A stretch of 37,859 nucleotides of DNA, taken from an uncultured Bacteroidales bacterium (GTDB lineage: Bacteria > Bacteroidota > Bacteroidia > Bacteroidales > UBA932). Numbering within the stretch: position 1 is the stretch's first letter; every line of letters begins with the position of its first letter. Location of the stretch: positions 1-37,859 of the forward strand of contig CALYTI010000018.1 of the NCBI GenBank assembly GCA_945487035.1. The letters run 5' to 3'. Positions 1 to 7,191 of the stretch are shown in pieces. Both the position numbers and the translations under genes were made by a program. The notes under the pieces are model-generated. The model ran no database searches. It worked only from the letters and a program-made list of their open reading frames with translations, and was not told the DNA's origin.

Positions 1-80
1 TAGTCTGGCAGGCTATCAGCTGAAACTTCTCCCTTAGCAAAATCACCTTCCACGCTGCCCTCTATGGCACATTCCAGATT

Positions 81-318
81 TCCTGATGTGTCACATCGGG
101 AGCAAAAACGGCCTCCCACACGGTTTTCCTTCCCCATCTGTCACTTCGGGAACGAAAACACCATTCCAGGCCATTATCCCTCCTCATCTGTAACTTCAGG
201 AAAACACCAACCTGCCCCACACCGCCCTCTGTGGCACATTCTAGATTACCTGATGTGTCACATCGGGAGCAAAATCGGCCTCCCACGCGGTTTTCCTTCC
301 TCATCTGTCACATCGGGG
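81..318 (+). repeat. Palindrome array A (5 boxes)
   Basis: Five copies of a 21-bp imperfect palindrome start at 81, 131, 181, 248 and 298, so the steps are 50, 50, 67 and 50 bp. The best copies have arms like TCCTGATGTG and CACATCGGGA around a central T; others carry CTCATCTG in the left arm. The linkers are conserved: 29-nt linkers start GCAAAA or similar, and the 46-nt linker carries CCCCACACCGCCCTCTGTGG. The stretch from about 58 recurs at about 225, a 167-bp period. The same family occurs at 19017-19371 and, inverted, at 21391-21678. No gene is visible in 1-340. Confidence 0.9.
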
Positions 319-391
319 AAGGGTGATAGTATTAATCAGTGAGTTGGATGATGTTGATGGGGGGAAAATGAATGATAGACGAAAATGCTGT

Positions 392-436
392 CAAAATGGG
401 GGAGCCTGTCTGAATAGCAAAATGGGGGAGCCTGTC
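392..436. repeat. Short tandem repeat in the non-coding lead region
   Basis: An exact 19-nt sequence, CAAAATGGGGGAGCCTGTC, occurs at 392-410 and again at 418-436, 26 bp apart. Apart from this repeat I see no gene or recognised signal in 340-510. A 68-codon open frame crosses it but has low-complexity, non-protein-like composition. Confidence 0.7.
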
Positions 437-516
437 CGAACAACGCCCTTTCGGCACCATCTACCTATTTCTGAGTATCGCAGAGGGCCGATTGCTCTAC
501 GAAGACGGTCCGGGGA

Positions 517-625
517 GGTGAAATTATAAGTAATTAATAATTAGTAAGTTAGTTTTTTCGTATGGGGTAAAACACCCCATACGAAATTTTTAACACACTA
601 TGTATCAATAGTTTACAATTTCACC
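517..625. mobile_element. MITE-like palindromic element, copy 1
   Basis: A 109-bp element is bounded by inverted repeats: GGTGAAATTATAA at the left and TTTACAATTTCACC at the right. In its centre is a 13-bp perfect hairpin, TTTCGTATGGGGT (556-568) paired with ACCCCATACGAAA (574-586), with a 5-nt loop. A second copy of the same length and design lies at 16154-16262. Just outside the right end both copies share an 18-nt flank (GTAAACC...CCAGGAC, here 632-649). It has no coding capacity. It could be a non-autonomous transposon or a bidirectional terminator-like repeat; it lies just beyond the 3' end of the minus-strand gene at 683. Confidence 0.75.
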
Positions 626-682
626 CTCCCGGTAAACCTATTCCAGGACGATGCAGGCAAATGTTTGCTCGTGGGAATTCCT

Positions 683-1588
683 CTATATCATCTTCTCCAA
701 CGCCTTACGGCTGTCCGGGAAGAGGGCACAGAGGTGTTCCAGAAGGAAATCGCGGGATTCTTGCGGAGTGCAGGACGGCAATGAAGGCGAATCATCTTCC
801 AGGAACTTTGCCCAGGACGGCACATCACCGAGGTCTACGGCTTGGCCGGTAGCCTGGGAGCGTGCATCGGCGGATACTGCAGTAAGGCTGTCCGGAATAG
901 TGGCAAAAGACCCGGCAAGGCAGAGCAGCTCGTCAGGGGTTGTGAGGGTGTTGCGCTGCCAGCCCTTGTACTCGCAATTCGGGCCGCGGTACACACGTGC
1001 AATATCTCCTACAACCACCCAGGTGCCCATCTCCAGAAAGCCCAGCAGGAAATCCACCGACTGCTTTGTAATGCGGGGGAGCAGATATTTCTCCATATGG
1101 CCGCCCACCTTCCTGCGCAGCTCCGGCGGCACTTCCCTTTCGAGCACTTCTCTGATTTCGGCCGAATCCAGCGCGCCTGCAGAGCGGATTGCGGACAGAA
1201 GGATAGGGGCAATATTGAACTGCAGCCGCTGGTCGATGGTAGTGGGCTGAGTGGGGGACGCGGCGCCGCGCACGCCTTCCGCGACCAGGTACTGCGGCAG
1301 CGAACGTCTCCAGTTCATCAGATGCCCGTACATCGGTGCCGTCGCGAAGGCGGCGCGGCGCGCGAAATATTTCCCGTAAACAATACCCTCACGCACCGCA
1401 TCCACCTTCCAATCCCACGGGCCCAGCTCGTCGGAGGTCGAAAACCACCAGTCGGGATGCGTGAGTTCCTGGATGGACCACCCGCGCACAGGATTCTTGA
1501 AAAACGGGATAATGCCCACCTCCCTGATGAGCGCTATCATTGATTCCGCCGAGCGGATGGGATACTCCTCCTGAAGCAGCTGCTGCAT
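683..1588 (-). CDS. AlkZ-related protein (YcaQ/AlkZ-like, winged-helix DNA glycosylase relatives)
   Basis: About 301 residues from the start MQQLLQEEYPIRS. The N-terminal block (GIIPFFKN, then ELTHPDWWFS, DPW-like GPWDWK, VYGKYFARRAAF) is the signature I associate with proteins annotated as AlkZ-related. AlkZ/YcaQ itself is a winged-helix glycosylase that unhooks DNA interstrand crosslinks, but the glycosylase activity of this branch is inferred, not known. I chose the internal ATG at 1588 over the upstream 1624 because family similarity begins there and the 12 extra residues (MPITCVGKKETK) look like leader. It is transcribed divergently from the gene at 1698. It is a lone gene with no repair neighbours. 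Confidence 0.6.
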   Translation of the reverse strand: MQQLLQEEYPIRSAESMIALIREVGIIPFFKNPVRGWSIQELTHPDWWFSTSDELGPWDWKVDAVREGIVYGKYFARRAAFATAPMYGHLMNWRRSLPQYLVAEGVRGAASPTQPTTIDQRLQFNIAPILLSAIRSAGALDSAEIREVLEREVPPELRRKVGGHMEKYLLPRITKQSVDFLLGFLEMGTWVVVGDIARVYRGPNCEYKGWQRNTLTTPDELLCLAGSFATIPDSLTAVSADARSQATGQAVDLGDVPSWAKFLEDDSPSLPSCTPQESRDFLLEHLCALFPDSRKALEKMI

Positions 1589-1697
1589 TTTTGTTTCCTT
1601 TTTTCCAACGCAAGTTATAGGCATTCTGCCATTTTTCCAAAAGAAGTGCGAATTACCCTATAAAATTGCTATCTTTCAAAGCAAAACAGGTAGAAGT

Positions 1698-2507
1698 ATG
1701 CTTATCAGTGATAGGTTTGAGAGGGTGGATGCCTTTCTGGAGAGTATTTCTCCGGAGGCGTTCAGGTATTTGTTTCCCGGGGAGGAGAATCCTTACCAAA
1801 CGGGCCCTTGCTTCCCGGATATAACTGTGGATGCGGAGGCTTGTCCTGCTGAACCTCCGTTTTTCAGTATAGGGAGTGTCCCGAAATCAATAACTGAACC
1901 CCGCAGGAAGGAAGCGGCGCCGCGTACAAAACAGCGGAAAGCCCCGCGAATCCTCTCACGCAGAACTGCAATAGACTATTGTGAAGAGAGTCCCAAGCCC
2001 ATTGATCAAGTCTCCCCGCGGACACGGAAGATTTTGAAAGAAATCGAAAGACTGGAGAAGGAACTTGGGGTTTCGGTGGAGGAAATAGAGCAGGCGCTAA
2101 GTTACAAAATCAAGCCCAGCCGTCTGAGAATCAGCAGGAGCCACAGGATATTCCTGGATGACTTCGATGGTGTGGAGGTCAAAATGAATGCGCTCGACAA
2201 GACTGTTTTCTTATTCTATCTGAATCACCCTGAAGGTGTGAGTTTCAAACAACTTGCTGACTACAAGCGCGAATTGCTCGACATTTACGCCTCCATCAGC
2301 GGGAGGGAAGATATGGACGCGATGCGCAGCAGTATCGACACCCTGACAGACCCGTTCGACAATTCCATCAACGAAAAGGTTTCAAAAATCAAAAAGGCAT
2401 TCCTGAATGTGGTCTCAGACAGGGTTGCCCGATTCTACTACATCAGCGGAGAAGCGGGAACGGCCAAAAGCATAGCTCTCGACCGTTCGCTGGTAGTGGT
2501 TGAATAG
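1698..2507 (+). CDS. Conserved Bacteroidota protein of unknown function with C-terminal helical domain
   Basis: 269 residues, soluble, with no signal peptide or membrane segment. The first 110 residues are Pro/Glu-rich and probably disordered, with a basic patch (RRKEAAPRTKQRKAPR). Residues about 110-140 form a charged helix (RKILKEIERLEKELG). From about 155 a compact domain begins with FLDDFDGVEVKMNALDK and includes HPEGVSFKQL, a CDS block near DAMRSSIDTL, SINEKVSKIKKAF and RFYYISG. I recognise this C-terminal domain as widespread in Bacteroidota proteins that lack an assigned function; it could be a winged-helix-like regulator (inference). A weak -7-like box, TATCTTTC, lies at 1670-1677. 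A 44-bp direct repeat starts at its stop codon. Confidence 0.7.
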   Translation: MLISDRFERVDAFLESISPEAFRYLFPGEENPYQTGPCFPDITVDAEACPAEPPFFSIGSVPKSITEPRRKEAAPRTKQRKAPRILSRRTAIDYCEESPKPIDQVSPRTRKILKEIERLEKELGVSVEEIEQALSYKIKPSRLRISRSHRIFLDDFDGVEVKMNALDKTVFLFYLNHPEGVSFKQLADYKRELLDIYASISGREDMDAMRSSIDTLTDPFDNSINEKVSKIKKAFLNVVSDRVARFYYISGEAGTAKSIALDRSLVVVE

Positions 2508-2550
2508 CTCCCGCCTCCACGCCGTATTTCCGCAAGGCTTGCAGATAGAG
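2507..2550 (+). repeat. 44-bp direct repeat, left copy
   Basis: GCTCCCGCC...GCAAGGCTTGCAG...AGAG is repeated at 3879-3922 in the same orientation, with 40 of 44 positions identical by eye. It contains the small inverted repeat GCAAG-G-CTTGC. The two copies frame a 1.3-kb block holding the small ORF, the winged-helix ORF and the vWA gene. Confidence 0.8.
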
Positions 2551-2565
2551 CAATTTCGGTCCCTA

Positions 2566-2772
2566 TTAATGTGACAACCAATTTACTGAATGCTCTACGA
2601 TATATTTCATGTCATGACCATCAATCGTGAAACCGTCCCATACTTCCATGGGGTCCGTAAAAATGAAAACTATCTCTCCTTCCTCTGGTAGTGGTGGTTC
2701 ATAGATGTCGCATCTGTCATACTCGTATCTGCCATCCCAATCCGGGTCATCATATCTGCGAAACCCGCCCAT
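2566..2772 (-). CDS. Small acidic hypothetical protein
   Basis: 68 residues, acidic and Asp/Tyr/Glu-rich, beginning MGGFRRYDDPDWDGRYEYD and containing PPLPEEGEIVFIF. No known domain is recognised. It lies opposite the flanking plus-strand genes inside the block framed by the 44-bp repeats. The composition is protein-like and nothing else occupies this interval, but no good ribosome site or promoter is evident, so it could be a chance frame. Confidence 0.4.
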   Translation of the reverse strand: MGGFRRYDDPDWDGRYEYDRCDIYEPPLPEEGEIVFIFTDPMEVWDGFTIDGHDMKYIVEHSVNWLSH

Positions 2773-2840
2773 AACGCATTCTGTTGACAGCTACCGTTGA
2801 TTATTGTGGATAACCGTTCACTTTTCGGTGAGTAAGACAG

Positions 2841-3158
2841 ATGATTAAGTACGAAGACAATGAAAGGACTTATTTGATGGCCATTATTCCTGTTCATCCT
2901 CAGTTTAAGGGTCATAGTATTACTCCGAATGACATTGAGGATGTCATAGAAAATGTCATAGATGAACTACCTGAAAGACAAAGGGTTATCCTTGATATAC
3001 TAAAAAAAGATGTCATAGAAAATGCATCTTTGCTAGCTAAGAAAACAGGTGTGTCCTGGCGAACGATAATGAGGGATCTTAATAGCCTTCGAGAGAAAGG
3101 GCTAGTTAAATATGTCGGTCCTGATAAGGGAGGTCACTGGGAAATCATAGAACAGTAA
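2841..3158 (+). CDS. Winged-helix protein, possibly the surviving C-terminus of an AlbA_2/AAA_4-type regulator
   Basis: 105 residues. Residues 33-100 form a winged helix-turn-helix: LPERQRVILDILKKD, then SLLAKKTGVSWRTIMRDL as the recognition unit and LVKYVGPDKGGHWEI as the wing. The first 20 residues (DNERTYLMAIIPVHPQF) look like the linker that precedes the C-terminal HTH in AlbA_2 (AAA_4/DUF4062-unrelated) ATP-binding regulators, where this segment is internal to a 400-500-residue protein. The in-frame stop at 2829-2831 removes everything upstream, so this may be a decayed fragment, or a stand-alone HTH derived from one. It converges on the vWA gene across a hairpin terminator. Confidence 0.6.
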   Translation: MIKYEDNERTYLMAIIPVHPQFKGHSITPNDIEDVIENVIDELPERQRVILDILKKDVIENASLLAKKTGVSWRTIMRDLNSLREKGLVKYVGPDKGGHWEIIEQ

Positions 3159-3180
3159 GGCGCGGTTGAAACCGCACCTT
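3157..3180. terminator. Bidirectional hairpin between convergent genes
   Basis: AAGGCGCGGTT (3157-3167), a 2-nt loop and AACCGCACCTT (3170-3180) form an 11-bp stem with one mismatch, sitting between the convergent 3' ends at 3158 and 3188. T-rich sequence follows on the plus strand. Confidence 0.7.
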
Positions 3181-3187
3181 CCACGTT

Positions 3188-3841
3188 TTATTTCTTGAAG
3201 AATCCCTTGACACTCTCCCTTTTGCGGGATTTCGCCATACTCTTCACCTGACGGGAAAAATCCTGCCGGGCCTCTTCGTAGCTTAAACTCATGAAGACGG
3301 TGCCTTCCGGAGTTGCATCGAAGTTGAGGGCATTGTCGATATTCAGACCGCTGGCGACTTCGACTGCGTCCTGATTGGCTCCGATGTACGCGAAGGTCCA
3401 TCCCTTTTTCTTGAGTTTGTCCACAAGCGTTCTGATGGCCTGGGCTGAATACTCGCAAGAGGAGTTTTCGTAGCCGTCGGTGATGATTGTGACCAATACG
3501 ACATCGTCGTTTCGCACGCAATTCTGCAGGTGGGTTAACGAGAGTCCCATTGCGTCATAGAGAGGGGTGCATCCGCCGGGGCAGTAATCACCGTCGCCGA
3601 GGTTTTTCACGTTCTCGATAGGGACTCGGTCCCTGATGGTCTTGACACCCTTCACGCCGTTGCCTTCGAAGGTGACTATTGAGACATACTGCCGCTGATA
3701 CGGCTCCTCCTGCTGGGTTTTGCGGATTCCGTTAAGGGTTTCGTTGATGCCGTCAACCGCCTGACGGGCGATGGAGTACATTGACCCCGATTCATCCAAC
3801 ACGATAAGGTTGTACACATTGATTTCTCTGATTTCTTCCAT
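3188..3841 (-). CDS. von Willebrand factor A domain protein
   Basis: 217 residues made almost entirely of one vWA domain. The metal-ion-dependent adhesion site is complete: D16-x-S18-x-S20 in DESGS, T92 in CTPLYDA and D122 in TDGYEN, so it should bind a divalent metal. There is no signal peptide or membrane helix, so it is probably cytoplasmic. The C-terminus is basic (SMAKSRKRESVKGFFKK). Cytosolic single-domain vWA proteins of this kind often serve as scaffolds with AAA+ ATPases or in stress modules; here no MoxR-type partner is adjacent, though DUF4143 ATPases follow. The function is unassigned. Start ATG at 3841 is the only sensible start before the conserved block. Confidence 0.85.
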   Translation of the reverse strand: MEEIREINVYNLIVLDESGSMYSIARQAVDGINETLNGIRKTQQEEPYQRQYVSIVTFEGNGVKGVKTIRDRVPIENVKNLGDGDYCPGGCTPLYDAMGLSLTHLQNCVRNDDVVLVTIITDGYENSSCEYSAQAIRTLVDKLKKKGWTFAYIGANQDAVEVASGLNIDNALNFDATPEGTVFMSLSYEEARQDFSRQVKSMAKSRKRESVKGFFKK

Positions 3842-3878
3842 AGCGCATCATTTTTTTTGTTTGATGCAAAGGTACTGC

Positions 3879-3922
3879 GCTCCCGCCCCCGCGCCATATT
3901 TCCGCAAGGCTTGCAGAAAGAG
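3879..3922 (+). repeat. 44-bp direct repeat, right copy
   Basis: This is the partner of 2507-2550, with four differences over 44 bp (T/C, A/G, G/A and T/A). It lies upstream of the vWA start codon on the other side of the framed block. Confidence 0.8.
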
Positions 3923-3930
3923 TTTTGTCA

Positions 3931-4018
3931 AAACTCGTTGAAAAAATTACGACGAAGACGCTAAAACTCGTTGGAAAAATTACGGCGGGTATTTGAAATA
4001 TCGTTGGAAAAAATGTAA
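3931..4018 (+). repeat. Three 23-nt direct repeats upstream of the first DUF4143 gene
   Basis: Units starting at 3931, 3964 and 3996 share AAACTCGTTGGAAAAAATTAC-like sequence (first two 21 of 23 identical, third more diverged). The steps are 33 and 32 bp, about three helical turns. The third unit overlaps the promoter of the gene at 4034, which makes an operator role plausible. Confidence 0.65.
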
Positions 4019-4023
4019 TTTTG
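3992..4023 (+). promoter_or_regulatory. Bacteroidota-type promoter for the DUF4143 gene at 4034
   Basis: TTTG at 3992-3995, a 20-bp spacer and TAATTTTG at 4016-4023 match the -33/-7 consensus. The expected transcription start is only a few bases before the ATG at 4034, giving a nearly leaderless mRNA. Confidence 0.7.
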
Positions 4024-4033
4024 TTCCTGTATA

Positions 4034-5479
4034 ATGAAACCTGCTATGCTGAAAAGGAAGATTGAAGACACTCTCATTGCGTGGAAAAACAAGCCGGGGC
4101 ACAAACCTCTGGTGATTATGGGTATTCGCCAATGCGGCAAGACATTCATTGCACAACACTTTGCCAAGGCGAATTACCGGAATGTCGTCTATATGAATTT
4201 CATCAAGGAACCGGATCGAATCAATGCGTTCACCGGCTCAAAGAATGTTGACAACATATTGCTCAACCTTTCTGCGCAGATTCAGGGAGTTGAATTTATT
4301 CCTGGAGAGACTTGCATTATCTTAGATGAAATCCAGGATTGCCCTGAAGCGCGCACATCGCTGAAGTTCTTCATGGAGGATGGGCGTTTCGATGTGATTG
4401 CTACAGGCTCATTGTTGGGAGTTCAGGGTTATGGTGATGAACTGAAGAAACTGCACCGCAAATTGATTCAGAAACAAAATCCGGGAATAAACTCTGTCCC
4501 GGTCGGCAGTGAGGATATCATAGAGATGTATCCTCTTGATTTTGAGGAGTTTTTGTGGGCTAACGGAATAAACGCAGATGTCATTGACGCTCTTCGTATG
4601 TTCTATACAGAGGAAACACCGGTCCCGGCTGGAATTCATGTGGCCATGAAGCAATATCTGAATTTATACGTCGCAATCGGAGGGCTTCCGTCCCCTGTCA
4701 ATGCTTTTCTGGCAACAAATAACATGAATTCTGTCAGCGAGGAATACAAGGCTATACTGAAGGAATATCGTGACGATATGGTCAAATATGCTCCAGATAA
4801 AGATAAGCCTCATATTCGGGAATGCTTCAATTCAATTCCCAAGCAGTTGGCCAAGGAGAATAAAAAGTTTCAATACAGCAAGGTTAAACCGGGCGGCCGT
4901 GGTGAAACATATCTTGGCTCCCTGCAGTGGCTGGAAGATGCCGGAATTATCTGTCGTTGTTACAATACGGACATTACCGGTCTTCCGATGGAGGGCAATG
5001 CAAAGGACAATGTTTTTAAGGTATATACTGCCGATATCGGCTTGCTGATTGAGATGTTGGGGCCCGGGACTCGGGCAGATATTTTGCAGGGCAACTTGGG
5101 TGGATTCAAAGGAGCCATTTACGAAAATCTGATGGCAGACACACTTCACAAGAAACAACAGAATTTGTATTACTATTTGAAGGACTCAGGACTTGAACTC
5201 GACTTCCTCGTCCGGATGAAAGGTGAATGTGTGCCGATTGAAGTAAAAGCAAAGAGCGCTCAGGCTAAGAGCGCCCAGACTGTCTTGAATCATCCCGAAA
5301 AATATCAGGTGAAGAACATCATTAAATTCGGAGATTACAATGTCGGCCGGAACGGAAAACTTTTAACACTTCCAAACTATATGCAATTCCTGTTGGATCT
5401 GGAACCCGAGCAAATCATACTCAAGCAAATTGACATTGATGAGGTTAATGCTATGGCGAAAGAAATACTAAACAGGTAA
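4034..5479 (+). CDS. DUF4143-family P-loop ATPase
   Basis: 481 residues with the two-part layout of the AAA_14/DUF4143 family. The ATPase part has Walker A GIRQCGKT (30-37), Walker B CIILDE with D98 and E99, and a sensor-like IATGSLLG near 122-129. The C-terminal DUF4143 part ends in a nuclease-like fold signature, LELDFLVRM...VPIEVKAKS near 385-405, resembling the D-x-ExK of PD-(D/E)xK enzymes. The biochemical role of these very common proteins is not established; links with toxin-antitoxin and mobile regions have been suggested. The protein lies downstream of three 23-nt direct repeats and its own promoter. A second family member follows 239 bp later. Confidence 0.9.
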   Translation: MKPAMLKRKIEDTLIAWKNKPGHKPLVIMGIRQCGKTFIAQHFAKANYRNVVYMNFIKEPDRINAFTGSKNVDNILLNLSAQIQGVEFIPGETCIILDEIQDCPEARTSLKFFMEDGRFDVIATGSLLGVQGYGDELKKLHRKLIQKQNPGINSVPVGSEDIIEMYPLDFEEFLWANGINADVIDALRMFYTEETPVPAGIHVAMKQYLNLYVAIGGLPSPVNAFLATNNMNSVSEEYKAILKEYRDDMVKYAPDKDKPHIRECFNSIPKQLAKENKKFQYSKVKPGGRGETYLGSLQWLEDAGIICRCYNTDITGLPMEGNAKDNVFKVYTADIGLLIEMLGPGTRADILQGNLGGFKGAIYENLMADTLHKKQQNLYYYLKDSGLELDFLVRMKGECVPIEVKAKSAQAKSAQTVLNHPEKYQVKNIIKFGDYNVGRNGKLLTLPNYMQFLLDLEPEQIILKQIDIDEVNAMAKEILNR

Positions 5480-5718
5480 AGATCCATCATCCCTTCTCAA
5501 GCCTATGTAAATAGCTGATATTGTGCAAAATATGCAAACGAGTGATGTGGATGATTTCAGTCTTCTTACTCTTGAACTCATCAATCTTCTGAACCATCTC
5601 ACTCTTTGGGACAGTATTTCTCTGTACCATTTTCTTTCGCACTACGAAATATACACGATAAAACTAGTTATTAGAATAAAATTGTCACATATATACGATA
5701 AAATATTATATTTGCACT
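5480..5718. other. Intergenic stretch between the two DUF4143 genes
   Basis: AT-rich and without a convincing gene. The open frame that begins at 5523 runs into the next gene in another phase and is not protein-like. The only signal I can support is the promoter at its right end. No terminator hairpin is obvious after 5479. Confidence 0.5.
5682..5715 (+). promoter_or_regulatory. Promoter giving a leaderless DUF4143 transcript
   Basis: TTG at 5682-5684 and TATATTTGC at 5707-5715 (exact TAnnTTTGC) are separated by 22 bp. The ATG at 5719 starts only 4 bases after the box, where transcription itself would be expected to begin. Confidence 0.75.
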
Positions 5719-6924
5719 ATGGAAATACTGTCAAGACAAGAATATATACAAGAGGTATACAAGTATCTCGGGAAACAGACAATAATAGTACTGACAGGCC
5801 AAAGGCGAGTCGGGAAGAGTTATGTCCTGTTGGATCTCAAAAGAGAACTCTCATTGAATTCTCTAAATAATGTGATCTTCATAGACAAGGAAAAGAAAGC
5901 TTGGAAGGAAATAAAGACTGACTCGGATCTGAATGATTATATTGATGCCAGAATCGATTCCACAAGGACCAACTTTATTCTCATTGATGAGGTTCAGGAA
6001 ATAACAGATTTCGAGAACAGTCTTCGAAACTATAGGACAGAGCATGGAGTGGAAATAATCGTAACAGGAAGTAATGCAGAGACCTTGTCAGGCGACCTTT
6101 CCAACAAACTTGGCGGCAGGCATCACGAGATTTATGTTCAATCGCTGTGCTATTTGGATTTCCTCAGGTTTCATTCTCTGACGGACAGCGACCAGTCTCT
6201 CCAGAAATTCATTGAAGTCGGCGGCCTTCCCGGATTAAGGCTGTATGATTTGGAAGATTTGGATGTGGTAAGGACATATAGCGAAGATGTTCTCAATACC
6301 GCTTTGATGAAGGATATCATCCTTAAGCATAAAATCAGGAATGCGTCTTTCCTTTATAACCTGGTGAAGTTCCTTGCGGACAATACAGGTAAACTTATTT
6401 CAGCGACCTCAATCAGCAAGTATATGAAAGGGCGAAAGGAGGCGGTCTCTACTGATCTGGTGCTGAGATATATCAAGTACCTGAACGATGCGTATATCAT
6501 TCACAAAGTGGAACGCTTCGAGATACATGGCAAGAGGCTGTTGGAGAGCAATGACAAATATTACTTTGAGGATGTGGGAATTCGCAATACCCAAACCTTG
6601 GTTGGTCGGGACAAAGACATTGAGAAAGTAATAGAGAATATAGTATACCAACAACTTGTGCATAATGGTTATAAAGTCCAGGTCGGCCAGTTGCAGGCCG
6701 GTGAGATAGACTTCGTATGTACAAAAGGAACTTCCAGAATATATGTTCAGGCATCATATCTGATTGCCGGTGAAGAAACCAGAGAAAGAGAATTTGGCGC
6801 ATTGAAAAAGATTAAGGACAATTACCCGAAATATGTCATTTCAATGACTCCATTAGTGACAAAAACTGACGATGATGGCATTATCCATCTAAGTCTCCGC
6901 GAGTTTCTTGCGAGTGGTTTTTGA
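5719..6924 (+). CDS. DUF4143-family P-loop ATPase (second, divergent paralogue)
   Basis: 401 residues. Walker A is GQRRVGKS (27-34) and Walker B is FILIDE with D90/E91. A sensor-like IVTGSNAETLSG follows, then the conserved YLDFLRF and EVGGLPGL blocks, and a C-terminal DUF4143 region. Near the end, AGEIDFVCTKG...IYVQASY matches the nuclease-like core but has Q where E-x-K is expected, so that site may be inactive. It is shorter than the neighbour at 4034 and clearly diverged from it, so the pair is not a recent duplication. A strong hairpin terminator follows 4 bp after the stop. Confidence 0.9.
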   Translation: MEILSRQEYIQEVYKYLGKQTIIVLTGQRRVGKSYVLLDLKRELSLNSLNNVIFIDKEKKAWKEIKTDSDLNDYIDARIDSTRTNFILIDEVQEITDFENSLRNYRTEHGVEIIVTGSNAETLSGDLSNKLGGRHHEIYVQSLCYLDFLRFHSLTDSDQSLQKFIEVGGLPGLRLYDLEDLDVVRTYSEDVLNTALMKDIILKHKIRNASFLYNLVKFLADNTGKLISATSISKYMKGRKEAVSTDLVLRYIKYLNDAYIIHKVERFEIHGKRLLESNDKYYFEDVGIRNTQTLVGRDKDIEKVIENIVYQQLVHNGYKVQVGQLQAGEIDFVCTKGTSRIYVQASYLIAGEETREREFGALKKIKDNYPKYVISMTPLVTKTDDDGIIHLSLREFLASGF

Positions 6925-6928
6925 GGTT

Positions 6929-6969
6929 CCGACAAAAAAAGACAACCGCGAGGTTGTCTTTTTTGTCGG
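6929..6969. terminator. Strong intrinsic terminator
   Basis: CCGACAAAAAAAGACAACC (6929-6947) pairs with GGTTGTCTTTTTTGTCGG (6952-6969) with one bulge. A-rich and T-rich arm segments let it act on both strands: for the DUF4143 gene from the left and for tRNA-Ser from the right. Confidence 0.85.
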
Positions 6970-6988
6970 GCGGATGCCCGGATTGCGG

Positions 6989-7077
6989 CGGAGAGGACGA
7001 GATTCGAACTCGTGGTACGGAATGACCCGTACGTCGGTTTAGCAAACCGGTGGTTTCAGCCACTCACCCACCTCTCC
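6989..7077 (-). tRNA. tRNA-Ser (GCU)
   Basis: An 89-nt cloverleaf on the minus strand: acceptor GGAGAGG/CCTCTCC with discriminator G, D-arm GTGAGTGGCTGAAACCAC, anticodon loop TTTGCTAA with GCT at 7043-7041, a long class II variable arm (ACGTACGGG...CCGTAC) and T-arm with GAGTTCGAATCTC. The extra arm and anticodon identify serine AGY decoding. CCA is not encoded. Confidence 0.95.
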
Positions 7078-7148
7078 AAACTCGACCCGCAATGGGATTT
7101 CTGTATCCGTTCACCACAGCACGCAAGCGGAACTGACGGAACGGACTA

Positions 7149-7178
7149 CAAAGATACAAAGGATTTTTTGATTTGCAA
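7149..7178 (-). promoter_or_regulatory. Promoter of tRNA-Ser
   Basis: Reading the minus strand: TTG (7178-7176), a 19-bp spacer and TATCTTTG (7156-7149). The mature tRNA begins at 7077, about 65-70 nt downstream of the expected start, so a 5' leader must be removed. Confidence 0.7.
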
Positions 7179-7191
7179 CAATCAAAAACTA

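Noticed and set aside
81..318. CRISPR array
   Set aside because: The boxes are regularly spaced, but the sequences between them are conserved from copy to copy and between arrays, boxes are degenerate, and no cas gene is present.
64..342. 92-residue ORF and its 80-residue opposite-strand partner in array A
   Set aside because: They arise from the repeat units themselves; the peptide repeats follow the 167-bp period.
323..529. 68-residue ORF in the lead region
   Set aside because: It runs through the 19-nt tandem repeat into the MITE-like element and has no protein-like pattern or start signals.
683..1588. Calling the first gene a confirmed AlkZ crosslink glycosylase
   Set aside because: Only the broader AlkZ-related signature is visible; I could not identify the catalytic QxQ motif.
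5523..5870. 115-residue ORF overlapping the second DUF4143 gene
   Set aside because: Its second half is the frame-shifted shadow of the real gene, and it spans that gene's promoter.
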